DNA from: Liquidambar formosana | Taxonomy: Eukaryota; Streptophyta; Magnoliopsida; Saxifragales; Altingiaceae | Assembly: GCA_039720395.1 (NCBI GenBank) | Contig: CM077828.1 | Coordinates: forward strand, 26,330,717-26,394,716 | Length of the DNA stretch: 64,000 bases | Reading direction: 5' to 3' | The notes under the pieces: model-generated | The model's database searches: none | The model's input: only the letters and a program-made list of their open reading frames with translations | Told to the model about the DNA's origin: nothing | Part shown: positions 34,945-46,512 of the stretch, piece after piece | How positions within the stretch are numbered: the first letter of the stretch is position 1 | Layout of the letters: the number at the start of each line of letters is the position of its first letter | Translations under genes and position numbers: made by a program

Positions 34945-37362
34945 TTAAAGAAGAAAATTCATGTACTTCCAGTCGGCATAGTTTCCTACCTTGCTCTTCT
35001 TCTGTGCTTCCAAAATCTCTTCTAAAGGTGGTCGGCCTGAAACCAACAGAAGGCGGTTGGCATTAGAATAACCATTAGCATAAGCTGAAGAAAACAGAGG
35101 AGAATTGTAGTCACCATCGACAATGGATTTATAAGCAACTAGTGGAGTGCTGGAAAATATACATAAAAGATATGTTGGCAAAGAGACGATTTCCCAATGC
35201 ACAACCAAGCTACAGTTATATTTTTCCCACTTCCATAGAAACTGTAGAATGCAATCACCTCCCAATTTGACAAGAATCTCACTTAAATGACAGAATAATT
35301 TTTTGATAACAATGCTGATGCAACCCGTAATTATATAATTCGAGGCAATGGATTTATATAATTCACTCATAATAAGTTGCACTGCTGTAGCTAGAAGAAT
35401 TAATAGAAGTCAAGAAGTCCATATAGAAATAGTTTCAGCTTTGTAAGCCAAGCAGATACGATTAGAACTTACAATATAACATACGCTTTATATCCAGTAA
35501 GAATCACCTGTAATTTGAAGACGATATTTAGCCCAAACACCATACACGGCATCTGCTATTGTTGCAATCTGTGAATAGCGTGCTTTCCTTATTAACCACA
35601 AAGTACAGATGAAGAAATAGAAAAATCCCCTAAAATTTTGCATAGAAGAAGTTGGCACATCAACAGGACTACAGATACCTTTATGAAGACTAAGAGGACT
35701 TACAGGCTTATATTTGGTAATGGCATAAACCCATCCAAGACCAACTTCTTCATATAGTCTCCTAAATGCCTGCAAAATGTCTCAACAGCATGGAATGATG
35801 AATCTTGAGGTTCATGTTAAAACAAGAAAGAACAGTGACAGCGTCAAGTATGAAAGTCTTTCACAATTTTGAAAAGAGGGCCATACTTCGACATCTGTGA
35901 CTACAGTTCCATCAGACTGGATAGCATGAATTCTTCCCATAACCTAAACAATGAACAAAAATTGATATCAATTGACAGAGATCCAAACTGAGCCTTGGAG
36001 ACCTTCATGCTGGAAGGATCCTCTCACAACTAGAGTCTGTGAATCTTATTAATGAAGAATTTATAAAACAGAATAGAAATGATAGAATGGATGCAGAAAA
36101 AAGTGCTCAATCGAAATTGGCATTAAACTCTTGTCATACCCCATAAGCTCATCTAAGTCACATGCCAGAAACAGGAACAATATGGTAATTTTTGTAGAAA
36201 TGATGAAGACCTATCATGTTAAAGTGATTATGCTAAAGCAAAATATCCTCAAAAGGTGAAGTCCCATATATAGAAGAGACTTCCATTAGATTATAAGTTT
36301 TGGGAAAGGATTAACAGGCATTATTGGTGCCACTGAGGTGATTGATTTTCTATTTTCTACTTAAAAATCTGTATCCCATCATCTTAACTGCAAAGATACA
36401 GCGAGCACTGGCAACTCCCCTATAGCATGAATTGACATTGTTAGAGTAACATACGGTTTTGTAGTCGAGGCCTTGATTATCCTCTGGAGAGTATTCATCT
36501 GAACTTATGTCAACAAACTTGATGGTTCCATAGATCTTATTCCTCTCTCTGAGCATGTCAACCTGCCAGTATAATTACACAAATGAAACAAAAATAAAAT
36601 TTTAAAAGAAACCACTTGATGAATACAAAATCACACCCAAACCCATCAATACAATTGGAGTATATGGAAGTGAAATTAAGAACTTGGAACATTCAACAAA
36701 AGAAACAATGGATTTTTTTAGGAAGGCAGACCTCACGCATGCAAAGCGGGCAATCTCCATCATAAAGCATTTTAATCCTCCAATTTTGAGATGATTGTTC
36801 TTTATCTTCTTTATTGGAAGTAATCGGATTGGCAGTTGCCTCTTGAATCGCACGAATAGGATATATAAATCCTACGAAAAAAGGAAGTATAAAAAATTTA
36901 AAATAGTTCAAGAACTAAACGAATTCCCATCAGTTATTCGGTTCAATGATCAACACAGAGCAAAAATATATCTAACCGGGACCTAAAGATTAACCTTCTG
37001 TTTGGTTGCTAAGAAAAATGAGAAAAACTAAAAGAAAAATAAAACATTGAATCTCATGTTTAAAGTTGATTTGGTTTCCTAAAAATTGAAAAACTTACAC
37101 ACCCAGGTTCCAAATAATGAAAAATCTAAGTCATAAAGACCTGAATTCTTTTCCTTTTTCCTAATTTTCTGAGCAAACAAACAGAACATTAAGAGGGAGG
37201 AGGGAGTGATAAACCTGTTTGGGTATGAGGATATGAGATGACTCGATGAACAGGGTGTGAAGGAGAGCCATGAAATATGGTTCTGAGATAACCAGGTATT
37301 ACAATGAGAGATGGGTTTCTCTGTCTTCCAATGCAAGCAGTAACAGCTCCTCTGAGTGCCAT
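34945..37362 (-). CDS. DCC family (DUF393) thiol-disulfide oxidoreductase-like protein, organellar
   Basis: Seven exons, transcription order: 37362-37215, 36871-36732, 36562-36455, 35943-35887, 35769-35704, 35568-35508, 35036-34945. All have GT-AG borders and the summed 672 nt give 223 aa. The N-terminus (MALRGAVTACIGRQ...) is rich in Arg/Ser and poor in acid, like a plastid or mitochondrial targeting peptide. The family signature YDGDCPLCMRE spans the exon 2/3 junction (about residues 85-95); its two cysteines form a CPLC redox-type motif. The VDISSDEYSPEDNQGLDY and GLGWVYAITK blocks match the plant member known from Arabidopsis At1g52590. A redox role is inferred from the family; the substrate is unknown. 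The last exon ends with an unusual NYADWKYMNFLL tail, and a possible donor (AAG/GTAGGA) before it might lead to another 3' exon. Confidence 0.9.
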
Positions 37363-37830
37363 TGTTGAGGTGGATTTTTGTTCACCTGATGAATGGGGCT
37401 GGGAGAGTTCGTTATTCTGGAGAAATGTTTCGTTTGTGACCCTGGCTCTGTATACGTGGCGAAATGGGGTTCACCCAAATGACCCCAATGTACACGCTAC
37501 AGCTGATTCGTCCTACAGGGAGACCATCCAGTCCTTTACCCGCCAAGTGTTCTTGTGCGGCCCTGTGCTCCTCATTTAGACGACGTCGTTTACACGCGGA
37601 GTGGCTTGTGATTAGACTATTTGATTCGATGACTTCAAAAAAGGGCTAAAGTAGCCAAAATCGGGGCCTAAATTGAAATGTGGCAAAGTGAGGGGGTACC
37701 ACAGCAAATCCCTAATTTTTCATTTCCTTACAACTGATTCATTTTTCTTCCCCGAGCTGCATTTCTGCATTTGTGCTTCGCTCCATAGTCTCTCCCGTCA
37801 TCTCTCTGACCACTGAGAGATTATCCGATA
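37363..37830. promoter_or_regulatory. Shared divergent promoter of the DCC gene and SDH7
   Basis: A 468-bp gap separates the two start codons, which point away from each other. It contains the palindrome ACGACGTCGT near 37578-37590, with an ACGT core, and no clear TATA box in either direction. Start regions of both genes encode organelle-type leaders, so shared regulation is plausible. This is inferred from layout. Confidence 0.55.
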
Positions 37831-37887
37831 ATGGCATTCTTACTCTCCAAAACCAACATGCTCTCTCACTTACGATCTCACTCCCAG

Positions 37888-37940
<53 letters not shown>

Positions 37941-40900
37941 CATACATAGATCTTGACTCTTCGTTTTTGTTTTCTTGTAAGTGCTTTTATTTAGATGAAT
38001 GTATAGATATATGTGTATATATGTATCTGACTGTTTCTTTCTCTCTCTAAAAATTGTAATTTTGAGCCAGCAGAAGACGGAGGACTCACTCTCTCTCTCT
38101 CGCCGTGGATTTCACGTCGAACCAGGCGCTCGCGAAAAAGCTGTGAGAAACGCTTCTCTCTTCTGCTTTTATGATTGTTCTTCTTATTATTATTTGGTTA
38201 TTGTTTCGTTAGGGTTTTGAATTATCCCTTTTGACTCTCTGTTTTTTTTTGGATGCTCGTTGCTTTAATTCGATTCGAGAATCTTCAATAGTATAAGCAC
38301 TCGGGGTTTTGTATTGCTTGATTCCATCCGAAAAAACCGTAGATAAAAAAAATATAATTTTTTTGATAAAGAAGATTAAAAAAAGAGAGAAGAAAAAGAG
38401 AGTAAAATTCTAAATCTAGATTCTAAGAAATTGTGTGTTTTCTGAGCTATTATCATTATATAATTGATTAGTATAGGCTATAGAAATTCTTAAAGCTATC
38501 AGTTAGCTTTTCACTTTCATGTTGCTGTTCTGTTGTGAAACCTTCTCAATGACAATTCAGACTTATACGCATACTTTTTGTTCTTTTCTTTTGAAGTAAT
38601 TACTGTGTGAAATCCACGACGGTACAAACTCCGACAGCCCCTTGCTTCCTTTTGGAGGAAGAGGCATTTAATTTAATTATGCTATATAAATTCTTACACT
38701 CCCTTTTTTTATTTGGAAAATTAAAACATTGTTCATTCAAAGGCGATCCTTGGTTAGAACTCTTTTACTATCCTTATCTTTAATAGAGTACCCCCATGCT
38801 ACAGAAAACATGGATCAATTAGAAGCAGAATTTTAATGAGTCATCCTAGCATCATAGACAACATGTTCCACTATAAATCAGGGGAAGGATGAACCACACA
38901 CATCACATCTCAATCCCTCAGCTTCATTGTTAAAAAAATGATCGTGACAATGATGCCTGTGAACTGTTTTTTATTATTTTATTATTTTGTTTATAATTCT
39001 AAGGAAGTGAAGCATTAGGACTCTTAGCTGACCTATCAAAACGCTCTTAATCCAACCCAAGCCCAGAGGAGGAGATCCTTAAGATGTGTAATGTTCATGT
39101 AGTCTGGTCTTGAATGAGCTTCTAAGAACAATGGATTCTCTATACTATTGGATTCCGAGTTCCTTATAGACAATACTTCCATGAGGCTATCAAGATGAGT
39201 CACAATAGGAATCATATTCTTTTCCATCCGGGAGATGATGCCCAACATGATCAATAGGAGGAGGAGCATCGATGCTAGGTTAATATCCTTCACTTAGCTT
39301 AATGGCCAAAGGGTTTAGTTCAAGAGATCAAGAGGGATTGGGCTTGCAGAAGGGGGTTCTGAGAAATCCAGGATATTGGGGAGTTTTGGACAAGATTGTG
39401 AATTATTATGGCATTTTAACCATAATAGAAACTAAATAAAACTCCCCTACCCTACTTTAACCTAGAGAAAAAGTTGCTAAGAGTGATCATTCCGAATTGT
39501 TCCTTTTTTTTTTTTTTTTCCCTTTTTTTGATGGAGTAAAATTGTTCTCTTTTCTATGGGAGAAGATACCTTGGCTTGAGCACCTTGATCACCTAAGAAA
39601 GGGATTTACAGCCTTCTGATCATAGTGAATAGATCATGAAGCACCTTGGACTTTCTTAAAGACAATACAACACCTTTTGCATCTTCTTGTGTTCAGTGAT
39701 TTTGAAGACAATACAACACCTATTGCAGTTTCTTGTTGAAGTTGAAATGTTCTATTATGCTATAATTCCATTGATGAGTGACTTTAGATATATAATATCT
39801 TTAAGGTTATTTGTGAAACTAGACTCCTGGCTATTAGGTTTTTTGCCTAAACTAAGCTTTATGGTGGATTAATCTTTTGAGTTAACCATCTGACTTTTAG
39901 GCCTTCATGTATTTATCTGTGAATTGCATTCTTTATGTTGTTTTAGCATGAAAGGTAGTTGTAATTAATATTTGATTTTTCTAGGTTCACCTGTGCATTG
40001 TGTTTATCCAAAGTTGATTATCTTGCAGCTCTTGGCAGCAGACCCGGCACTAAAGCCATTCAAATCACATAAGAAAAGTGTGTGGCGACTTAAAAGATTT
40101 GGGGATGTTCTCACAATTGTTGTTGTAGCTGGTATGCTTTTGTTCTCACTTTGAGTTTAATATAATGGTTTATGAGTATTCCTTTGTGCAATTGCTTTAT
40201 GAAAATTAGAGAAGTTATTTACATGTGGGTTTTGCATTATCCAAACCCTTTATACTTGCTGCCAATTCATATAATGCCTTAATAAACTAGCATGATCAAT
40301 TTTTTTTTTCCTTTGATTGTGGGTTCAAGTTGTGCTCTTACTCCGAAACAACTTTTTAAATCTTGAAAATTTCTGCAATTTGTTTTCTAAATATTATTTA
40401 TCTTTTTATTTTTTTTATTTTTTTATAACAAGGACACCCTTTAGGCAAACCCCGGGCCCATGTAAGACCCCACAACCCACATGGAATAGGCAAGACCAAG
40501 ACCCATGAGAACCTTGTGTGGATAGTCTTGAGGGGTTAGCAAAAATCAAACTTAGGACCTCTGCAATGGTTACCCTTATATCTGCAATTTGCAATTTGCC
40601 TTGAAAATTTATGTTGAAACCTTAGAAGCACAAAGCAGAAGTGAGTTTTAGGTGTGGTAGCGTGAAAATGCTCGCCCTAGGCAATTAGGTTTTGACTGTG
40701 TAAGCAGAAACCAACAATTTGTGTGTGGGTTTTTGGGGTTTTTTTTTTTTTTTTTTTTGTGGGGGGGGGGGGGGGGGGGGGGAGGGGAGTTGTTTGTGTA
40801 AAATTTCACAGTTCAGTAAAGCATTGATGAAATTTTGTAGAAAACACACGGCTTTTTGTATGGAAGGATGTTTTCTGATGATGATTTGACAAACTATTCT

Positions 40901-41932
40901 ATGGATGAAAAGTTTTGGGTCTATTGAAAGCGCGGATTTGTCACAAGGTATTGTGAGGTTTTCTCATAATAGCATGGACGTTTAGGAGATTCCTGCAACT
41001 AAGCTACAAACTTTTCAATATGTTGACGAAATTCCAAATTTTTGTCATAAATGGTTCAGGTCGGGTCCCACTATCATATGATTTAGCCTAAACGTAAACA
41101 AACATGAAGTTGGTTTCAGATTCTTCCTCTTTCAGGCATCTATTTTTCTGAATGACATTTGATTACTGTACAAGCATGTTTTGGGATCAAATTCAAATAT
41201 GTGAACATTTTTGTGCAGAAGCCATTGGTGATTAAAGCCTGTTGATTTTTGTGAACTTTGGTTGTGAAGGGGCTATATCTGGATTTTTCCATGTGATTTT
41301 AATGCTGTTCATTTATGTTTTAGTGTTTGTTGATTGTTCTCTCTGCAGCAATTAAAAGCTGTTGATTAGCTTGTACATTCATTGTAGTAGCACCTACTGT
41401 TTTTGCTGGTAATGGAACAAAATAAATACCATTCTCAGATTCAGTCATCAAGACCTTATGTCAACTAGTGGGGTTGTCTGTTTGGCTATTCAAATTTGGT
41501 TTCACCATTCCACTCTCTGCAGGGCCATGCATTCTGTTTAATCATAAGCCATTGTCATTTTTTATAAGAGTTGACCATTGTCTTTGGACACTATATCAAT
41601 CCATGTCCCTGTTGCCTTGCCCTTATCCTCATAGCTTATAACTCCTTAACTGTTGCATTGATTGTATCTAAATTTGTTCTATTGAGGGACAGATTTGTAT
41701 TTGTGTATTTAGATTGATGTGTTTTCTTGGATGAAACAAGAAAAATATTATTACAACCTGCAGCATTGCATCTAAAGGCATTACAGTCGTGTTTTACTGG
41801 TTACCATTTTAAAACTCTCAGATGCTTTTATGATGTATATTTCTTTCAGGCTGTTGCTACGAAATATATGTCAGAGCAGTGATGCGAGAAGAAGCTCGGA
41901 AACAGGCAAGGGCTGTAAGCGAGAGTGCATAA
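37831..41932 (+). CDS. SDH7: Succinate dehydrogenase subunit 7 (mitochondrial complex II, plant-specific subunit)
   Basis: Plant-specific small subunit of respiratory complex II in the inner mitochondrial membrane. Exons 37831-37887, 38071-38142, 40029-40131 and 41850-41932 add up to 315 nt and 104 aa, with phases 0, 0 and 1. Visible features: an N-terminal targeting-type leader ([19 protein letters not shown]), the [15 protein letters not shown] block, the [17 protein letters not shown] block, one membrane segment ([16 protein letters not shown], about residues 70-85) and a basic C-terminal helix (REEARKQAR). These blocks match what I recall of Arabidopsis SDH7. The exon 2 acceptor is a tandem CAGCAG, so one glutamine may be optional. 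A 25-repeat CT run followed by TA repeats begins right at the exon 1 donor. AATAAA lies at 42089-42094. The small exons are hard to find by open-frame search, so this gene is easily missed. Confidence 0.88.
37890..37941. repeat. (CT)n(AT)n compound microsatellite at the SDH7 intron 1 donor
   Basis: Continuous CT repeats pass into AT repeats starting two bases after the donor GT of exon 1. Confidence 0.95.
38143..40028 (+). other. SDH7 intron 2
   Basis: It is 1.9 kb, GCT/GTGAGA to CTTGCAG. It has a short internal duplication of CTTTTGCATC/TTGCAGTTTC around 39663-39735 (GACAATACAACACCT twice). An 85-codon minus-strand frame at 39036-39293 has no recognisable family. Confidence 0.65.
40132..41849 (+). 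other. SDH7 intron 3
   Basis: It is 1.7 kb. It contains a SINE-like segment (40425-40580) and a T run followed by a G run at 40740-40785. No other gene. Confidence 0.65.
40425..40580 (-). mobile_element. tRNA-derived SINE-like relic in SDH7 intron 3
   Basis: On the minus strand it opens with an A-box-like GGTAACCATTGCAG and a B-box-like GGTCCTAAGTTTGA about 15 bases on. It then runs through GCCCGGGGTTTGCC and GGGTGTCCTTGTT into an A/T-rich end. This is the layout of plant tRNA-derived SINEs. Moderately diverged; target duplication not resolved. Confidence 0.5.
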
Positions 41933-42094
41933 TGCACTGTGTATTTTCATGGCAACGTCATTTGACCCTTGATAATGTTGCCCAAGGTGAGTAAGCAGGA
42001 CAAACATGTTTCAAGTGTCACCCTCAAATGATGCAACTCTGAAACTTTTCACTCATTTGGCCTCTGTTAGCTTTTAGTTTTTGACAAAAATAAA

Positions 42095-45000
42095 ATCTGT
42101 CCCATAAATATCTTAGAATGATTTTAATTAATTTTGTGATAGATTTGGTATTTTGTAATGCTGAAGGTTACCCCAGCTGTGGGGCTTTGGGTTTCAAGTT
42201 GGATATTTAAAGATAGATTGGACTGTGTCCATTTTTATGTCCATATGCCTGGCTTGGAACGCGCGAGGAAGTTCTTGATATCAATCAGATGGTGTGGGTG
42301 GGTTGGTCAAGGTGATCAATGCACAGTCAAATTGACTACATATAATTATGGTGACACCTCTTTCAGTTTGTGTAGTTAATGGGTTTGCTGCTGCTATATT
42401 GGTGGGTTTATGAATTACGAACTTTAATGTTTTCCGTAAAGTAATCAATGCTTTATTCTGTTTGAGTGGTACTATTGAAAATGTGGGTTTCAAATGGTGC
42501 CACATGTGACATGACTTACAAGCTATGAGGGCATGAGGCAGATGAAGCTGATGGCCACAAAATGAGGGCATCACAGGACTGAACATACATATGTATATGA
42601 GAAAACAATCAGGAGCTTGGCGTTGTGCACAGACAATGCCTATCTGGACCGTTTGTGACAATCATGCACAGGTGTATGACATAACGGAACAGTAATGATC
42701 GGCATCATAGTTGAGCACCTGATTATTAATATAGATATATATATGTGTGTGTGTGTGTGTATGGGTGAAATAATTACAATAAGATTGATGCAATGAGAAA
42801 GTGCTCTCGTAGGATCCCAATCAACAAAAGAGAATGATACACTTCAATGATGACGACGTAAAATTAGGTCCTTTAACTACGAGTCAAATAGGATCTTGTT
42901 CAACATTGACTAGAAAGTTTCCAAGAAAGATAGGAACTGGAATTCGAAGGTGACACAGATTGGTCCCCATTTATGTGATTGTTTTCATTTTATTGGAAGA
43001 CCCAACAATTTGTGATTTTCGTATTGGGATAATCATTTTGGGGCCAAGTAGATCTTTTTGGGGGCCAGATTTTTGCACTGTGGAACCGTGGATTAAGGTG
43101 CATGAGAGAGATCTTTCAAAGAAGACTGTCCTAGGTAAGTTAACCTAGTTGGGTCCCCTGCAAATCAACTGTTCTCCAATCCAAAATTAAGTCCTTTTAA
43201 GTTCCTTTGCTGCTTTGAACTTATGGTCTCTTGCCCTTTTCCGAATTTGTACAATAACCGAAGATTCAATCCTGCATCATAGACGACTACCGGCCTTGTC
43301 ACCATGGTGGTTTTTCTCCTCCTCGTGCAAGATGATGCGGTTTAAATCGTAAATTCTCAAATTTATTTTTCTCTATTAAAATATACTTTTTATGAACGAA
43401 CAAGAATTTTCAGAAACATTTGAAACATTTTGTTGGAGGAGAGGAGTCGTTTTCAAGTAGTGCTCATTCGATTGATTGGTTAGGAAAGTTGTATTATGGG
43501 ATTGGAAGATAAGAATGCAGAGGTTGGTACCTAATTTTTTTTTTTTAAATCTGAACAATAGTTTATCCAATTTTTAATAAATAAAAATAATAAAAAGAGA
43601 TGTTGGGCTTGAGTTTCTCTAATCTGAACTATAGTTTATCACAGCCGTTGAAGTTGATACTTACAAATTTTAATATGAAAAATCGAAAAAGAAAAGCTAG
43701 TGGATGTGGGGCATGAATATTTTAACCTTTTGTGCCCCATAGTCCCACACACACCCAAAAAAAAAACACAAAATATAAGGGGGCAAATGTTATGGTGCGC
43801 AACTGCGTATTTCTTTTTGGCATGGTGTGGGCATATTTATTGATCTGTTCAATGTCAGAACCTCAGCATAGGTGCCCCCACCCACTGGATCCATGACAGC
43901 CTCCTTAGTCCATTGGAATTTAATACAGCCAGAAAATGGTGGGGTGAGCTACGTTCGACTCCAACTTTGAGATAAAAAAAATCGGCATTTTTATCAATTT
44001 ACCCAAAAAAAAAAAATGTTTGACTCTCTCCCCGGTACAATTGTTGAACTTCACTCAAAAGACAAGAACAAACATTTTTTTTTTCTTTTTTTTTTTCCCC
44101 AAAACCATCTAAAAAGACAATTTCTTTAAAAAAACCAAATATACATGATAAGCTTGATCCATTTCCCATCATTCTCTTCCACTTACAATTGCTCTTAAAA
44201 ACTTATTCCACGGCTGGCTCATTCCAATTTAGGAATGGATTCTACGCATGCACATGTGCCCCCTACTCCATTGCAATTATGTAAAAAAGAATTAACCTGG
44301 GAGGCCTTATTAAAATAGAAAATACCAAATAAATCTATCCACTTCCTTTATTATCGAACCTAGCATTCTTCACCAAAAATTATTGATTTTTATTTGTTTA
44401 TTTTTTAAAATTGTGTCATCTTTACACTTGACAATAAATTTTAAAAAAAAAAAATCATGCATCTTGCTAAATAACAAAAGATAAAATAGTTTTTATCGTT
44501 TAAATTAGATATCCACCGTTAACTCATTAGCTCATGATACCTCTTCCTCCTTTGAATAAGGAGGTTTTTATTTTATGTTGTAGTAAAGTAGAGATAATTA
44601 ATCTCATACGTGTAAAAAAAAAAAAAATTTGAATATCCGAAATACTTAAGAATTCTAACTAGTCTTCAAATTTTTCTTAAACCATTTTAGAGCTAAATTT
44701 AGCAAAACTTGGTCCGAGTTTTGGAATTTAGCAAAACTTGTTTTTCTGAAAAACAACGAAGAGGAGAAGGCAAAAATAAAAGTAAGTTTCCACCCAAACA
44801 AAAATGAAAAAAGGGAAAAAAAAAGGGTAGTGTAAGTGCTTTTTAAAAAAATTGAAGAGGGTATGATTGAGGTGAGTTGTGCCACCGTGCATGCACTCTC
44901 TATCTCTATCTGAAACAAATTCAAAAATAATCACACCTCATCATGACTGGCCAGACCACAAACAGCAAAACCATTGAATTTTTTTACACAGAGAATATAT

Positions 45001-45560
45001 TATAGAATAAATATTATATATACCAAAACCCACTTTATTTGAAAGCGCGTTTATAACACTCTCCCACGCCAAAAATAAAAAATAATAATAATAATAATAA
45101 AAGGCACTCTTTCTCCCCTCGGTTTGGCCTCAAGCCCTCAATATAGAATTGAATCGGTTAAAAATTAATTTTAATTTTTTAAAAAAATTTATCCGAGAGT
45201 AACTCATAGATAAAACTAAGGGGAACCTACTTGACTCAAGCAAAATTCAAATTGATTTGATTTAAAATAAATGTGGATAATTAAAGTTGTATTAAATATA
45301 ATTATATATAAATTTAGTATTGGATTAGATTGGTTTACTTAATGCCTCGTCAATCTAAAATCAAATTTAAAAATAAAATAAAATAAATAAATAAAAAGGT
45401 ATTCTTATTTATTTTCCAAATTATCTTATTCTCTAAAACATCATATCAAACTAATTCAAAGGAGTTTAAACCAGTTAAATTTTCGAATTGCAAAGAATCA
45501 ACTTGTACATTTGTACCCGTACTTTTATTGTTTGACAAGAAAAAAAAGTACTTGGAAGCT
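42095..45560. other. Gene-poor AT-rich intergenic DNA
   Basis: No gene is supported. There is a (TA)n(GT)n microsatellite at 42732-42762 and several A or T runs. A 126-codon minus-strand frame at 42281-42661 has no family features. Confidence 0.55.
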
Positions 45561-45563
45561 TGG

Positions 45564-45830
45564 AGTGTATTTGGGTGAGGAATTTTCATGCATAGTTTTG
45601 TTTTTAAAATGAACTTGTTCAAATTCTATTTTTAACTAGCTAATATCAAAATTTCTAAAATTCTTGTAAGGATTTTAACTCATAATTTTTGCAAATAAAT
45701 TTTGTTTAGAAATTTTTAACCAAATAAGGAATTTTATAATTTTGACATTTACAACTTCTAATTTTGAAATTTTATCATTTTAAATATGCAACATTTTTTT
45801 TTTTTTCAAATTCTTCACCAAAACATAGTA
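45564..45830. mobile_element. Candidate MITE with inverted ends of about 22 bp
   Basis: The left end GTGTATTTGGGTGAGGAATT and the reverse complement of the right end CTATGTTTTGGTGAAGAATT agree at most positions over about 20 bp. The interior is AT-rich and non-coding. No clear target duplication. Confidence 0.45.
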
Positions 45831-45867
45831 TCATGGTTCAAACTTCAAACAAAAGAACCATGAGAGT

Positions 45868-46010
45868 TATGTAAATGGTAAAAGATCAAGACTCAAAAAT
45901 AAAAAATTCTAAGTTTGGGTCCCTCCTCCATTAATATCATATGCACGGACTTGTATATGAATTTTGTATTAAGGTGGATTTGTTTGGGCCTAATGACCTA
46001 AAATACTTAT
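45868..46010 (+). mobile_element. SINE-like fragment
   Basis: It has an A-box-like ATGGTAAAAGATCAAG and a B-box-like AAGTTTGGGTCCC about 40 bases apart, a tRNA-like spacing on the plus strand. Weak and diverged. Confidence 0.3.
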
Positions 46011-46379
46011 ATTTTGGAAAAAAAAAAAAAAAAAACCTCCAATAGGTGTAATTAGCGATTTACTCCCACGCGCTCTATGCGAGTGAAAACAGACTGCTTC
46101 GAGGAAACCGCGATATACTCGAATCTGTGTACTAAATAGTTACCTTAAATCCTTAATACGGTCGGAACAAAATAAATTCACTACGTAATGGACACCTGTC
46201 AATATAAGGGTACTATCGTAATTTGAAAAGAGAGTTGGTACGGCCAAAACCATCCTGACAAACATTCAAATTACCAAACTATCCCCAAACGTGAACAGCA
46301 AACTTCTTATTTGCACTCGAGCGAAGTGTAACGCCTGAGCAGCTTCTTTGACCATGTCCGAGCTGTAAATCTCAGACTC

Positions 46380-46425
46380 ATAGAGAGAGAGAGCGTTTTT
46401 AGAGAGAGAAAGTCTTCGTACCATC
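46380..46425 (+). promoter_or_regulatory. GA-repeat 5' leader of the LIM gene
   Basis: AGAGAGAGAG tracts about 90-130 bp upstream of the ATG are typical of plant leaders and GAGA-type elements. I see no clear TATA box. The role is inferred. Confidence 0.35.
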
Positions 46426-46512
46426 AACAAATTTTCTGGGTTTTCTTCTTGGTTTGGAAAATTGTGGGGTGTTAGCTTTTTTGGGGCCTGTGGTGAGGAA
46501 GATCTTTTGAGG

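Noticed and set aside
42281..42661. 126-codon minus-strand open frame downstream of SDH7
   Set aside because: No domain, signal or conserved pattern; lies in the SDH7 3' flank; composition not coding-like.
46462..46512. In-frame extension of the LIM protein from TTG at 46462
   Set aside because: TTG start is not credible and the MATFAGTTQKC start matches the family.
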